Shown here piece by piece: positions 35,254-46,017 of a DNA stretch of 64,000 nt (positions are counted from its first letter, which is position 1; the number at the start of each line of letters is the position of its first letter). A program made the position numbers and the translations under genes. A model generated the notes under the pieces. It did not search any database and had not been told where the DNA came from. It saw only the letters and a program-made list of their open reading frames with translations. The stretch spans positions 239,102,166 to 239,166,165 of the forward strand of contig CM077666.1 of assembly GCA_039707655.1 (NCBI GenBank). The letters run 5' to 3'. The DNA comes from Elymus sibiricus (Eukaryota > Streptophyta > Magnoliopsida > Poales > Poaceae).

Positions 35254-37870
35254 CTACGAGTCGCCCTTGATGATGATGCGCCTGACTCCAAGCGCGATGG
35301 CGGCCTTGAGCCCGGCGATGAGTCCCTCATATTCGGCAATGTTGTCGGAGACCTTGTCGGTGCGCCCGAAGCAGAGCTGCACTGCATAGTAAAGCTTGTC
35401 GCATGTGGGTGTAGTGAGAACCACCCCAGCCACCACGCCCTGGCGCACGAAGGCCCTGTCAAAATGCATGCTCCAGCCTCCGGAGGTATCCTCTTCGGGC
35501 ATGGACGACTCCTCCTGGGGCTCACCCTGACGCGTGTCCGTCCACTCTGCCGCGAAGTCCGCCAAGGCCGCGCCCTTGATGGTCCTGGTGGTGAGGAACT
35601 CCAGCTCGAAAGGCTGCAGCTCGATGTTCCATTCGGCGACGCGGCCGGTGGCATTTGGGCTCCGCGGGACTTGCTCCAGCGGGTAGGAGGAGATCACTCT
35701 GACTGGGTGACCCTGGAAGTAGTGGCGCAGCTTCCTGGAGGCCATGAGGAGCGCCAGGAGGAGCTTCTGCTGCATGGGGTATCGTTCACGCGCGTCTCGC
35801 AGCACCGTACTAACGAAGTAGATGGGGTGCTCGACGAGGCGCGTGACCATGGTATCCAAGTCGTGCTCACCGAGGAGCTCAGGCTGCTGCGCCGTGGGGG
35901 CCTCCGGAGGCGGCGCCACGGGGGCCTCCGGAGGCTGAGCTCCAGAGGCCTCCTGAGGAGGCGTGGGGGCCTCCTGAGAGGGGCCCTCGGCAGGCGCCGG
36001 CAGGGCCTTGAGGGGCTCCAGCGATGTCTCCACGGGGGCGGCATCCACAGGTACAGGCTCGGCAGGCTTCTTCTGGACGCAGACTCGCTCCTCCCGCTCT
36101 GCCACAAGGGCCGCTCTGGCCGTTTGGGGAGTGGCTGCCAAGTACAACAGCAGGTGCTCGCGTGGGCGTGGGGCGACCATGGTGGGAGGGCTCGTGAGGT
36201 ACCTTTTGAGATCCTCAAAGGCAGCGTCAGCCTCGGGGGTCCACTTGAAGGGGCCAGACCTCTTCATGAGCTTGAAGAAAGACAGAGCCCGCTTGCCGAA
36301 CTTGGATATGAAGCGACCGAGCGAGGCCATGCACCCCGCCAGGCGATGCATCTCCTTGAGGTTGTGGGGCGGCCGCATTTCCTCGATAGCCCTAATCTTC
36401 TCAGGGTTCGCCTTGATGCCGCGATGGGAGACCAGGAAACCAAGGAGCTTGCCGGAAGGGACACCGAAGACGCACTTGGTGGGGTTGAGCTTGAGGTTGA
36501 CCTTGCGCAGGTTGGCGAAGGTTTCTCTCAGGTCCTCGATGAGGGTGCGCGCCTCGTGCATTTTGATGACGATGTCGTCGACATATGCCTCCACATTTCT
36601 CTGGCACCCTAGGCAGATGCGCATCAGCCTCTGGAAGGTAGCCCCCGCACTCTTCAGGCCAAAGGGCATGCACACGTAGCAGAACCCTCCGCAGGGGGTG
36701 ATGAAGACGGTTTTTTCCTCATCCTCCTTTGCCATCTTGATCTGATGATAGCCCGAGAAGGCGTCCAGGAAGCAGAGCAGATCGCACCCGGCGGTGGAGT
36801 CTACTATCTGGTCGATCCTGGGAAGCGGGACGTGGTCCTTGGGGCAGGCCTTGTTGAGGTTGGTGAAGTCGACGCACATACGCTTGCCGCCGTGCGGCTT
36901 GGCGACGACAATGGGGTTAGCGATCCACTTCGGGTGGAGCACTTCGCAGATGATTCCGGCGTCTTGGAGTTTCTCGACCTCCCCAATGACGAAGTCCTGC
37001 TTCTCGAGCGCCTGGCACCGTACCTTCTGCTTGACGGGGCACGCGTTGGGGCACACCGCCAAGTGGTGCTCGATCACCTCCCTTGGCACGCCGGGCATGT
37101 CTGAGGCTGTCCTAGCGAACATATCAGCATTCGCCCGGAGGAAGTCGACGAGGGCGCCCTCCTGCTTGGGGGGAAGGCCGCTACAGATGGTGAGGAAGGG
37201 GCCCGCACCGCTCCCATCCAGCGGGACTTTCTTGGTCTCGGCCCGCTCCTGGGAGAACATCAGCTTCTTCTTCGCGGGCGCCGGCTCAGCAAGTTCAGGG
37301 GCGTCCTCCTCAGCCAGGGATGCGGTGGCGGCCACCTTGTAGGCGCGCGCGAGGGTGCGCACTGCATCCTTTTCGTTGCAATGGACGGTGAGGGTGCCGT
37401 CGCTGTCGGGCATCTTGACGAGGCCGTAAGCGTGGTGCGTCGCGGCCATGAACTTGGAGAGCGCTGGGTAGCCCAAGATGGTGTGTAGGGTAGGCCTATG
37501 CGGGCCACATCGAAGACGATGAACTCCGTACGGTAGTTCTTGCGGGTGCCGAAGGTGACGGGAAGGCGCACCTGCCCCTGGGGGGTAGTGGAGCCGCCCG
37601 TGACGCCCGCGAAGGGCCTGGTGGGCGTCAGGCGCCACGGGCGCCTGGAGCGTCTCGAAAGCCTCCACAGAGAGCACGTTGAGGCCAGCGCCGCCATCGA
37701 TGAGCATCTTGGTGACGGCCACACCACCAATGGTAGGAGTACACAGCAAAGGGACAGCTCCTACAGGCCTGGTGGACTTTGGGTGATCGCTGGTGTCGAA
37801 GGCGACGAGAAACTCGGACCACTTGAGGCGGCCGGCGGGCTCGGGTGCTGGAAGGGCTGAACTTACTTCG
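35254..37870 (-). pseudogene. Protease, reverse transcriptase and RNase H of element D
   Basis: Minus strand. Protease motif 'LIDGGAGLNVLS' with the Asp at 37696-37698. Between about 37630 and 37490 the true protease frame lies in another register ('GQVRLPVTFGTRKNY'), so two compensating shifts are present. Reverse transcriptase: 'MCVDFTNLNKACPKD', 'FLDAFSGYHQI', 'MPFGLKSAGATFQRLM' and the catalytic YVDD at 36571-36585. The RNase H that follows is split by a Pro/Ala/Glu-rich segment of about 75 residues (35850-36080). The archaeal-type RNase H starts near 35480 and its last visible catalytic motif (KGDS) is immediately followed by TAG at 35254-35256. The frame is nominally open to 38640, but residues upstream of 37870 show no known domain. 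Confidence 0.85.
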
Positions 37871-38593
37871 CGCGAGAAGCGCTTGAGGTGGTGGCTGGAT
37901 AGAGGGGCCTGGGCCCCTCCCAGGATGCAGGCAACCCCGTGGGGCCCCTGGGAGCCCCGCTGGTGACAGTGCCCTTGGTCGGAGCCGCACGGCCCCCGCG
38001 CCCCCTGCGGCAACACTGCGAGTGACGCGGCGAACGATTCGGCGGCGGCCGGTGACACCGTCCAGCGGGGACGAGCCATGGGACAACTCCAAGGCGCACG
38101 CCACGTGGCTCCACCCGGCCGCACCGCGGCCCAGAGAAGAAGGAGGGCAAGGAGCGACGCGCCCCAGTCGCTCGACGTGCCATGGTGGAGCGGGCGAGGA
38201 GCGAGGGGGCACCTGGCCGCCGCTGGCGGCAGAGACGAGCTCGGTGATTCGCTCGAGCCAGGCATCGCGGCTGTCCTTGGCGGGGTGACAGCGCAACAGC
38301 CCCTGCGCCATGAGCAGCGCGACGCGCGGAGCGGGAGGGCCGTGACCTGCGGGCGAGGACGCGGTGGAGGAGAGGCCACGCTCCTGCTCACTCGCCGACG
38401 GGCAGATGGAGGAGAACGCCCGCCCCTCCCCAACGAGCTCAGTGGTGGTGCGAGGGCGCCGCCCGGGGGCACCTCGAATGGCAGGCACCGCGTGGACCCA
38501 GGCGGCGGCTCGACATGCAGCACGCTCCCGGCGAGCGGCGATGCCGTCCATGTCACGGCTGACGTCGAGGTCGGAGGTGCAAAGACGGCAAGT
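37871..38593 (-). other. Leader and remnant of gag in element D
   Basis: GC-rich 0.7 kb between the primer site and protease. A full Tat gag would need roughly 1.5 kb or more, and no gag core or zinc knuckle is recognisable in any frame. Either gag was deleted or this is a gag-less, non-autonomous variant. Long frames on both strands here are GC artefacts. Confidence 0.5.
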
Positions 38594-38612
38594 CCCCCTA
38601 CCTGGCGTGCCA
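38594..38612 (-). other. Primer binding site of element D
   Basis: Minus strand TGGCACGCCAGGTAGGGGG, 2 bp inside the 5' LTR. It is not the initiator-Met type; the complementary tRNA is not assigned here. It confirms the minus orientation. Confidence 0.75.
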
Positions 38613-38614
38613 AA

Positions 38615-39490
38615 TGCCAGAGTCTAGGATCTGCGTCCAAGAAACTTCTCCAAGAACTAAGGATTCGTACTCTGGGGGACTTTGCTTGGCGACCTACGAC
38701 ACGACGGCAACTACGGCGGGATCACGACGGGCTCACTGGCTCTCACCGGACACGAAGGGGACGCGCGAGCTACCCAGGTTCGGGTCACCGTGCGGTGTAA
38801 TACCCTACTCCTGCATGTGTTGGATTGCTCTGTAATGGAGAGCTTGTGGCTTGAGGTACACGAGGTGTGGGGGAGAATGAATCGATCCCCTTACATGGAA
38901 GCGGCCCTGCCCCTTTTGTAGTGCCTTGGTCCAATTCCCCGAAAATATGAGCGGGAAAGGGTGGCCATAGGGCAGCAATTCAAAGGGGGACATGAGCGCA
39001 GGTCTATCCTGACTAAAGGCGGTCTCCGCCTGATAAAGTAGTCTTCGTGACGCGCTGGTGGGCTTGGCGATGACCTCTATCCTGGAGCGCCGATCCGTTC
39101 TGATCTTCTATCACCAAAGAGGAAACACTTTGGGACTTGCTTTGGGGGAGGCAGATGCCACTACTCCCTTATCACCAGAATGGAAGCTGGGCTCGGTCAC
39201 GCCCCACTGTCCTTATCCTAACAGCGGGTCGTCACCCATGTGCTGGGCGCGGAGCCCCGCGGCTGGCGCCGTACGTCATGCCCCGCGAAGCGGCCTCGCG
39301 AGGGGTTGCCTCACGAGGCGATCTGGGGCTTGTCGGCCTCACCAGGGCTTGGCCTAGCGGCAAGGGGCCTTGCGAGGCGGCTCCCTCCTGGGCAACGACG
39401 CCAGGGCCACCTTGCCGGGGCCAGCCCACGCGTCGTCTCCTGGGCCAGAATCAGACGGGCCGTGGGACCCTGGTTCCCACTGGGCAGATA
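38615..39490 (-). repeat. 5' LTR of element D
   Basis: 876 bp, partner of 30644-31536. The outer end has mutated from CCGACA to CAGATA (minus-strand start TATCTG), but the duplication gacac follows directly at 39491. Confidence 0.85.
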
Positions 39491-40753
39491 GACACCCTCG
39501 CCAGGCTTACGCTTGAAGGTTGCCGAGATACATGACGTGTACATGGTGGTAAGTGGTGAGAGCGTGTGTGAAGAAGTACACCCCTGTAGGGTTATCAAAC
39601 TATTCGAATAGCCGCGTCCGCGGATATGGACTACTTGGAAGCTTACATTGTTCATAGATAACTTGAAGTGGATACCCTAAAATGCGCAAGATAAGTGTGA
39701 GTGCTATGGATGGCCTTCTCGTAGGGAGACGGGAGAGGATCCATAGTGGTGTATTGATATGGTGAATATGTGGAATCGTGTGCGCTCTCTCACCCCAAAG
39801 AAGTTACTGGTAGTCATAGTTCAGGATAGCCACTGAGTCAAAGTTGCCTTGCTATAGTAAACTCCACAACCCCATTGTTGATACTGATGCATATGTAGTT
39901 AGTTCTGATGTAAGTCTTGCTGAGTACCTTTATACTCACGGTTGCTTAATTTATGTTTTGCAGAGGAAACCTCAGTCTCACTAGTGGTTTCTACGATGAG
40001 TTTGATGTTGACTGATTAGCTTGGGAATCCCAGACAGAATTCTGGTTCCTATGGAGCGTCTTGTAGATAGTCAGGCTTTCCAGTCTTTTTCTTTTGTAGT
40101 TGTCTGTACTCAAACATGTTATGCTTCCGTTGCTTGTATGACTTTGTATGTTGGGTCATGAGACCCATGATTGTAAAATCATGTTATGTATGGCTCTTCG
40201 GAGCCTCTTAAATAAATACTTTGAGTCGTAGGGTTATGTTGTGATGCCATGTTGTATCTACACATATCGTGCATATTGTGTGTATGTTTTGAAATGCATT
40301 GGTATGTGTGGGATTCGACACCTAGTTATCTGCCTTTGGTAGCCTTTCCTATAGGGAAATGCCTCCTAGTGCTTCCACTGAGCCTTGGTAGTTTGCTACT
40401 GCTCCGGAACACATGGATTGACCGGCATGTATCCTTCTTTGCTCCTGTGTCTGTCCCTACGGGGAAATGTCACGCGTTGTTCCTTTAAGTCCTTGTAGCT
40501 TGCTACGACTTGGGTTCATACGTTGATGACCGACACATGCATTGCTGGGTTACCTATGCGTGTGACCTGTATGTTTGTGCCACCTTGGTTTATGACAAGT
40601 CATGTCGACCGAGGTTCTCTGTCATATGGATGCTAGCATCACAATCATATACATGAGCCAAAAGATGCAAACGGTCCCGGGCAAGGTAAATGCGGCAGCC
40701 GTGGGTTACCGTCTTATGCTAGATCGGTGTGACTTAGGATCGGGGTCCCGACA

Positions 40754-42979
40754 AGAGGCCATGTAGGAGTATATGGTGGGTTGTTTCATTGGGACCGTCC
40801 TTAACAACCGAGTTCTGTGTACGTTGTCCAAGAATAGCTACTACCACACATTGGGATACTTAATTGACCCTCTCGACTTATTAGTCACCATGATCTCCGT
40901 CCAGGAGTTGCAATTAGTTTCTGGGCTTTGTAGGTCGTGCTATTGGTCTACCAAGTGGCACCCGACCAGGTGGGGTTGGGCCAGACTAGGCACAGTGGCC
41001 CGGTGTACCAAGTGGCACCCGGATGGTGGACTTAAGGATGGCAGTGGTAGGGTATGGGGCGGGTAGAACAATACCATACCCATACCAGTGTAGTCAATGG
41101 GTACAAAATTTTACCCATACCCATGGGTATGAAACTTTACCCGTACCCATACCCGACGGGTATCCATACCCATTGTTTACCCAATGGGTACATCAAATAG
41201 TACATAAGTTATTCATAAGTTTACATTCATACATAGCACATTTGACAAAAAACACATTGATCTCAACTCATAGATGGGTACAATACAATCTCAATTCAAA
41301 TTGACAATTGGTGACAACTTTAACATAGGTTCATACTTCACAAACTCATCAAATAACATCCGACAAGTAACATGTTAGTATAAATGGGTATGGTATGGGT
41401 ATATCCATGGGTACAAGGCTATACACGTGCCCTACCCATGACTTAATGGGTAGGGTACGTGTACTACCCATGGGTATAAAATTGTGCCCATACCCTGCCC
41501 ATGCGGGTACGGTATCCGCGGGTACCCGTACCCATGGGTAAAATTGCCATCCTTAGGTGGACTTGGGAACCCTGCACACATCGTTTGGGGCCGTAATGGA
41601 AACTTTGGCTGGACTTCCCTTGCGAGTTCAGCCTCAGATAGGCGATAAACCTGGACTAGAGTCTTGCGTGGTTAGTCAGGTTGTGGCCGACACCCTCGCC
41701 AGGCTTCCGCTTGAAGGTTGCCGAGATACATGATGTGTATATGGTGGTAAGTGGTGAGAGCATGTGTGAAGAAATACACCCCTGCAGGGTTATAAAACTA
41801 TTCGAATAGCCGCGTCCTCGGATATGGACTACTTGGAGACTTATATGGTTCATAGACAACTTTAAATGGATACTCTAAAATGCGCAAGATAAGTGTGAGT
41901 GCTATGGATGGCCTTCTCGTAGGGAGACGGGAGAGGATCCATAGTGGTGTATTGTTGTGGTGATTAGTGGACTCGTGTGCGCTCTCTTACCTCAAAGAAT
42001 TTAATGGTAGTCGTAGTACAACATAACCACTAAGTCAAAGCTGGCTTGCTGCAGTTAAACCCCACAACACCTTTCTTGATACTGATGCATAATTAGTTAG
42101 TTCTGATGTAAGTCTTGCTGAGTTCCTTTGTACTCACGGTTGCTTAATTATGTTTTTGCAGAGGAGACTTCAGTCTCACTAGTAGTTCCATGTGGAGTTC
42201 GACGTTGACCAAGGAGCTTGGGAATCCCAGACAGACGTCTGGTTCCTATGGAGGGTCTTGTAGATAGTCAGGCTTCTCAGCCTTTTTCTTTTGTAGTTGT
42301 CTATACTCAGACATGTTTATGCTTCCGTCGCTTGTATGACTTTGTATGTTGGGTCATGAGACCCCTGTTTGTCATAAACATGCTATGTATGGCTCTTCGA
42401 AGCCTCTTAAATAAAAACTTTGAGTCGTAGAGTTATATTGTGTTGCCATGTTGTATCTACACATATCGTGCATATTGTGTGTATGTTTGAAATGCATTGG
42501 TATGTGTGGGATTCGACACCTAGTTGTTTGCCTTTGGTAGCCTTCCTTACAGGGGAATGCCTCTTTGTGCTTCCACTGAGCCTTGGTAGTTCGCTACTGC
42601 TCCGGACACATCGATTGACCGACATGTATCCTTCTTTGCTCCTGTGTCTGTCCCTACGGGGAAATGTCACGCGGTGTTTACTATAGTCCTTGTAGCTTTG
42701 CTACGACTTGGTTACACTCGTTGTTGGCCGACACGTGCATTGCTGGGTTACCTATGTCTTGCCCTATATGTTTGTGACACCTTGGTCTACAACTAGTCAT
42801 GTCAACTCGAGTTCTCTGTCATATGGATGCTAGCGACATAATCATATATGTGAGCCAAAAGACGCAAATGGTCCCGGCCAAGGTAAAGGTGGCAGCCGTG
42901 GGTTACCGTGCATGAGGCCGCAAAGTGATATGATGTGTTACATGCTAGATCTGTGTGACCTAGGATCGAGGTCCCGACA
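40754..42979 (+). repeat. 3' LTR fragment of element A, carrying a MITE
   Basis: Begins in mid-LTR ('agaggccatgtaggag', compare 18116) and continues to the LTR end GTCCCGACA. It is followed by agaat, the same 5 bp as before A's 5' LTR. The MITE at 41033-41555 interrupts it. Confidence 0.8.
41033..41555. mobile_element. hAT-like MITE, 523 bp
   Basis: Perfect 11 bp terminal inverted repeats (TAAGGATGGCA ... TGCCATCCTTA) and a perfect 8 bp target duplication ggtggact (41025-41032 and 41556-41563). The empty site is seen in the sister LTR at about 18388. Eight-base duplications and a T/CA-x-G-TGGCA terminus are typical of hAT elements. The interior is packed with TACCCATGGGTA-type palindromes at both ends and has no coding capacity. 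A 9 bp reading (Mutator-like) leaves asymmetric termini and was not preferred. Confidence 0.85.
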
Positions 42980-42984
42980 AGAAT

Positions 42985-43185
42985 CATACAATCTCATGGT
43001 AGATACATGTAGTCTGTACTACACCCCATATCAATACAATCGAAATCACTATGTAGGGTATTATCTCTTCGAGAGAGCCTGAACCTAGGTAAAATCTCTA
43101 TGTCCCTTGTTCATCATGTTACCATTGTGCCAAGACACCTAGCTTAGGACCCGTACCTCGAGATATGCCGGATTTAGCACCGACA
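42985..43185 (+). repeat. 3' LTR of element C, second part
   Basis: Resumes after the duplicated agaat with U5-like text ('gtagggtattatctcttcga', 'gcctgaacctaggtaaaa') and ends CACCGACA. Together with 15540-15768 it gives an LTR of about 430 bp. The 11 bp after it (43186-43196) are unassigned. Confidence 0.6.
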
Positions 43186-43196
43186 GTGGTCCCCAC

Positions 43197-44756
43197 TGAT
43201 ACGTCTCCAACGCATCTATATTTTTTTATTGTTCCATGCTATTATAGTATCAATCTTGGATGTTTTAGATGCAATTATTTGCAATTTTATATCATTTTTG
43301 GGAACTAACATTAACCTAGTGCCTAGTGCCAGTTGCTGTTTTCTGCTTGTTTTTGGTTTTTCAGAAAATCAGTACCAAACGAATTCCAAACGCTATGAAA
43401 CTTTTTGACAATTTTTTCTAGACAAAAGAGACCCTAGAAGCTTCGGGGGAAGACCAGAAGACTCACGAGGAGGTGACAAGGCAACAGGGCACGCCCAGAG
43501 GGGGTGGCTTCGCCCTGATGCCTTGTGGGCCCCTCGCGGCTCCTTTTGACCTAATTCCACTTCTATAAATTCTCAAATATTTGGAAACCAACAAAGAACC
43601 ACCTCGAATAACATTTCTGCCGCCGCAAGCTTCTGTTCTTCCGCGATCCCATCTGGAGGCCTTTTCCAGCACCCTGCCGAAGGGGGAATCGGTCATGGAG
43701 GGCTTCTACATCAACCTTACTGCCCTTCCGATGATGTGTGAGTAGTTCACCATAGACCAACAGCTCCATAGCTAGTAGCTAGATGGCTTCTTCTCTCTCT
43801 TTGATCTTCAATACAACGTTCTCCTCGATCTTCTTGGAGTTCTATTTGATGTAATCTTCTTTTACGGTGTGTTTGTTGGGATCTGATGAATTGTGGGTTT
43901 ATGATCAAATTATTCATGAGAAGTAATTGTGTCTTTTCTAAACTTTATTATGCATGATTTTTATAGCTTTGTATTTCTCTCCAATCTATCTGTTTGGTTT
44001 GGCCAACTAGATTGATTTATCTTCAGCGGAAGAGGTGCTTTGTAATGGGTTCAATCTTGCGGTGCTCTATATCCCAGTGACAGAATGGGAGAAGACACTT
44101 ATTTGTATTGTTGCCACTAAGGGTAAAATGACGGGGTTTATTCATATTGATTGGGTTTACTTTGTTTACATCATGTCATCTTGCTTAAGGCGTTACTACG
44201 TTTTCATCGACTTAATACCCTAGATGCATGCTGGATAGCGGTTGATGGGTGGAGTAATAGTAGTAGATGCAGGCAGGAGTCGGTCTACTTGTCTCGGACG
44301 TGATGCCTATATACATGATCATTGCCTTGAATATCGTCATAAGTATGCTCTTTTCTATCAATTGCCCAACAGTAATTTGTCTACCCACCGTATGTTATGT
44401 GTTCGAGAGAGAAGCCTCTAGTGAAAACTATGCCCCCTGGGTCTACTTTAAACATAAAAAGGAAACCTAAATTTACTTGCTGCAATTTTCTTTCTTTTAT
44501 TTTGTTTTGCCATTTATCTATTTACCACTACAAGATTTAATCCTTGCAAGTAACGAGTTCAAGGGGATTGACGACCCTCTTGCCCGTGTTGGGTGCAAGT
44601 ATTTGCTTTTGTGTGTGCAGGTGCTGTTCACGAGGCTTTGCGTGATTCTCCTACTGGTTCGATAACCTTGCTTCTCACTGAGGAAAATACATATCTCTAC
44701 TGTACTGCATCTCCTCTCCTCTTCGAGGAAAATCCCAACGCAGCTCACAAGTAGCA
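43197..44756 (+). repeat. 5' LTR of the Athila-like element
   Basis: Starts TGATACGTC; the first 670 bp match the 3' LTR fragment at 48771-49438 with few differences. TATAAAT lies at 43564-43570. The end is placed at CA, 11 bp before the primer site. Confidence 0.7.
43564..43570 (+). promoter_or_regulatory. TATA box in LTR
   Basis: TATAAAT in the LTR; the same context is conserved in the 3' LTR at about 49139-49145. Confidence 0.5.
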
Positions 44757-44767
44757 GGAAGAATTTC

Positions 44768-44785
44768 TGGCGCCGTTGCCGGGGA
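44768..44785 (+). other. Primer binding site, Asp tRNA type
   Basis: TGGCGCCGTTGCCGGGGA, the primer site commonly seen in Athila-group elements. Confidence 0.8.
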
Positions 44786-45560
44786 GACATCATCAAAACC
44801 TATCAAATTATGCTGCAGGAGGTACTTTCATGGAAATTACATTGGGAGAAGCTACAAAACTCCTTGATAATATTATGACCAATTATTCTCAATGGCACAC
44901 CGAAAGAGCTCCAAATGGTAAGAAGGTAAATTCTGTTGAGGAAGTTTCTACTTTGGGTGATAAAATGGATGCTATTATGAAAATGCTTGCTAGTAAAAAT
45001 ACTCATGTTGATCCTAATGATGTGCCACTATCTACTTTGATTGAGCAAATAATGACGCCATTGATGTGAATTTTGTCTCTAGAAATAATTTCAACAATGC
45101 TTATAGAGGGAATTTTAATCCTAGACCATTTCCCGAAAAAAGTTATTCCACCCGGTTTTTATCGCAATCATGATGAAGATATTAAAATTATTGGTGTCTC
45201 ACCTATTGAATATTTATTTAGTAATATAAAACTTGATGAAAAAGGGACTGGAGATGAGTCACTTTAGCTAGAAGGCGTTCCAATTGTTCGGAGGGTGATG
45301 ATCTTAATGATAAAAATGATAAAAGTGGGTTTGGAGAGGTCAAGACTTTAAATAGTGATGTGCCCACTACTTTGGATTACAAGGACTTTAATTATGATAA
45401 TTTTTCTTTGATTGAATGTATTTCCTTGTTGCAATCCATGATAAATTCATCTAATGCTTATGAACAAAATAAAGCTTTTACTAGCATATTGTAGAAGCTA
45501 TGATAAAAGCTCATGAAGAAAAACTTGAATTGGAAGTTTCAATACCTAGAAAATTACATG
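44776..45560 (+). pseudogene. C-terminal gag remnant of the Athila-like element
   Basis: A frame to 45069 encodes a late gag segment ('NYSQWHTERAPNGKKVNSVE' and 'LGDKMDAIMKMLASK'). It starts right at the primer site, so the gag N-terminus and capsid core are missing. After the TGA at 45067 further gag-like text can be read ('FNPRPFPEK', then 'FNYDNFSLIECISLLQSM') across several stops and shifts. It cannot make a functional gag. Confidence 0.6.
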
Positions 45561-45589
45561 ATGAATGGTAACCTACTATTAAAGTAAAA

Positions 45590-46017
45590 ATTAAAGATTA
45601 TGAATGTAATGCTTTGTGTGATCTAGGTGCTAGCATCTCTACTATACCAAAATCCTTATGTGACGTGCTAGGTCTCACCGATATGGATGCTTGTTCCCTT
45701 AATTTACATTTAGCGGTTCAACTATTAAGAAACCATTGGGTAGAATAAATGATGTGCTTATTCTTGCTAATAGGAATTATGTGCCCGTGGATTTTATTGT
45801 GCTTGATATTGAATGCAATCCTTCTTGTCCTATAATACTTGGTAGGCCCTTCCTACGAACCATAGGTGCTATTATTGATATGAAAGAAGGTAATATAAGA
45901 TTCCAATTCCCACTAAAGAAAGGAATGGAACACTTCCCTAGAAAGAGAATTAAGTCACCATATGAATCTATTATGAGGGCCACCTATGGAATTAATTTGA
46001 AGGATGATAATACTTGA
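45590..46017 (+). pseudogene. Athila-type aspartic protease, decayed
   Basis: Readable as 'CDLGASISTIPKSLCDVLGL' (catalytic Asp in a DLGA context as usual for Athila), then, after a shift near 45715, 'DVLILANRNYVPVDFIVLDI' and 'CPIILGRPFLRTIGAIIDM'. A TGA ends it at 46015-46017. Reverse transcriptase does not follow. Confidence 0.7.

Larger units (their letters stand above)
30644..39490 (-). mobile_element. Element D: Tat-lineage gypsy retrotransposon carrying an antisense B3 gene
   Basis: Complete insertion of 8.85 kb with a perfect 5 bp duplication (gacac) and two LTRs: 3' LTR on the left (30644-31536) and 5' LTR on the right (38615-39490). gag-pol is on the minus strand. The Tat lineage is indicated by the second (archaeal-type) RNase H after the first, the protease motif DGGA instead of DTG/DSG, and a primer site other than initiator Met. 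gag is almost absent: protease starts within about 0.9 kb of the primer site. A plus-strand B3-domain gene sits between integrase and the 3' LTR. pol is broken by one nonsense codon and several frameshifts. Confidence 0.85.
22642..40753 (+). mobile_element. Element B: second Tekay-like gypsy copy, 5' LTR truncated, inside element A
   Basis: The order is partial 5' LTR (22642-24051), primer site (24056-24068), a decayed internal region (24052-27827), a polypurine tract, and a full-length 3' LTR (27828-40753) interrupted by element D. The LTR parts carry variants, such as 'tgcggatacaacctcaaata', that are absent from A's LTRs. B's 3' LTR ends CCGACA at 40753 and the next base resumes A's LTR in its middle. 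agagg (40754-40758) is the likely target copy; its partner was lost in the deletion at 22641. Confidence 0.7.
27828..40753 (+). repeat. 3' LTR of element B, interrupted by element D
   Basis: TGTCACAACCC start and GTCCCGACA end. Own DNA is 27828-30643 and 39496-40753, about 4.07 kb in total, close to A's 4.05 kb. The insertion of D duplicated gacac (30639-30643 and 39491-39495). The GC-rich block (about 28340-29250) is clearly more diverged from A's than the flanking LTR is. Confidence 0.8.
15769..42979 (+). mobile_element. Element A: Tekay-like gypsy retrotransposon with very long LTRs, disrupted
   Basis: 5' LTR 15769-19813, primer site, gag, protease and reverse transcriptase up to about 22641, then an abrupt join to LTR sequence of element B. 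The remaining 3' LTR fragment of A is 40754-42979. The target duplication agaat is present at 15764-15768 and 42980-42984. A's 5' LTR and its 3' remnant share a sub-family sequence ('ggtctaccaagtggcaccc') that B lacks, which lets the two copies be told apart. Simplest history: B inserted into A's 3' LTR, then a deletion removed the rest of A's pol, the first part of A's 3' LTR and the first part of B's 5' LTR. Confidence 0.75.
13183..43185 (+). mobile_element. Element C: Tat-like gypsy element, 3' part, interrupted by nested elements
   Basis: Its own DNA is 13183-15768 plus 42985-43185. The 3' LTR starts TGTCCTGG at 15540 after a polypurine tract and is interrupted at 15768 by element A. It resumes at 42985 and ends with CCGACA at 43185. 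The 5 bp agaat occurs on both sides of the insertion, which shows the two LTR halves were once continuous. The internal part holds an antisense coiled-coil gene remnant and several tandem repeats. The sense pol is not in the window. The left boundary at 13183 is the end of the neighbouring LTR. Confidence 0.6.

Noticed and set aside
35206..36612. Plus-strand 468-codon frame opposite pol of element D
   Set aside because: GC-rich shadow of the reverse transcriptase and RNase H frame; no recognisable domain. Unlike the B3 gene it overlaps conserved sense coding DNA.
41025..41564. Mutator-type MITE with 9 bp duplication (ggtggactt)
   Set aside because: Leaves unequal termini; the 8 bp reading gives perfect 11 bp inverted repeats and fits hAT.
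43186..43196. Target duplication of element C or of the Athila-like element
   Set aside because: The partner copies are outside the window or lost (left end of C unknown, right end of the 3' LTR cut by CACTA), so nothing can be shown.
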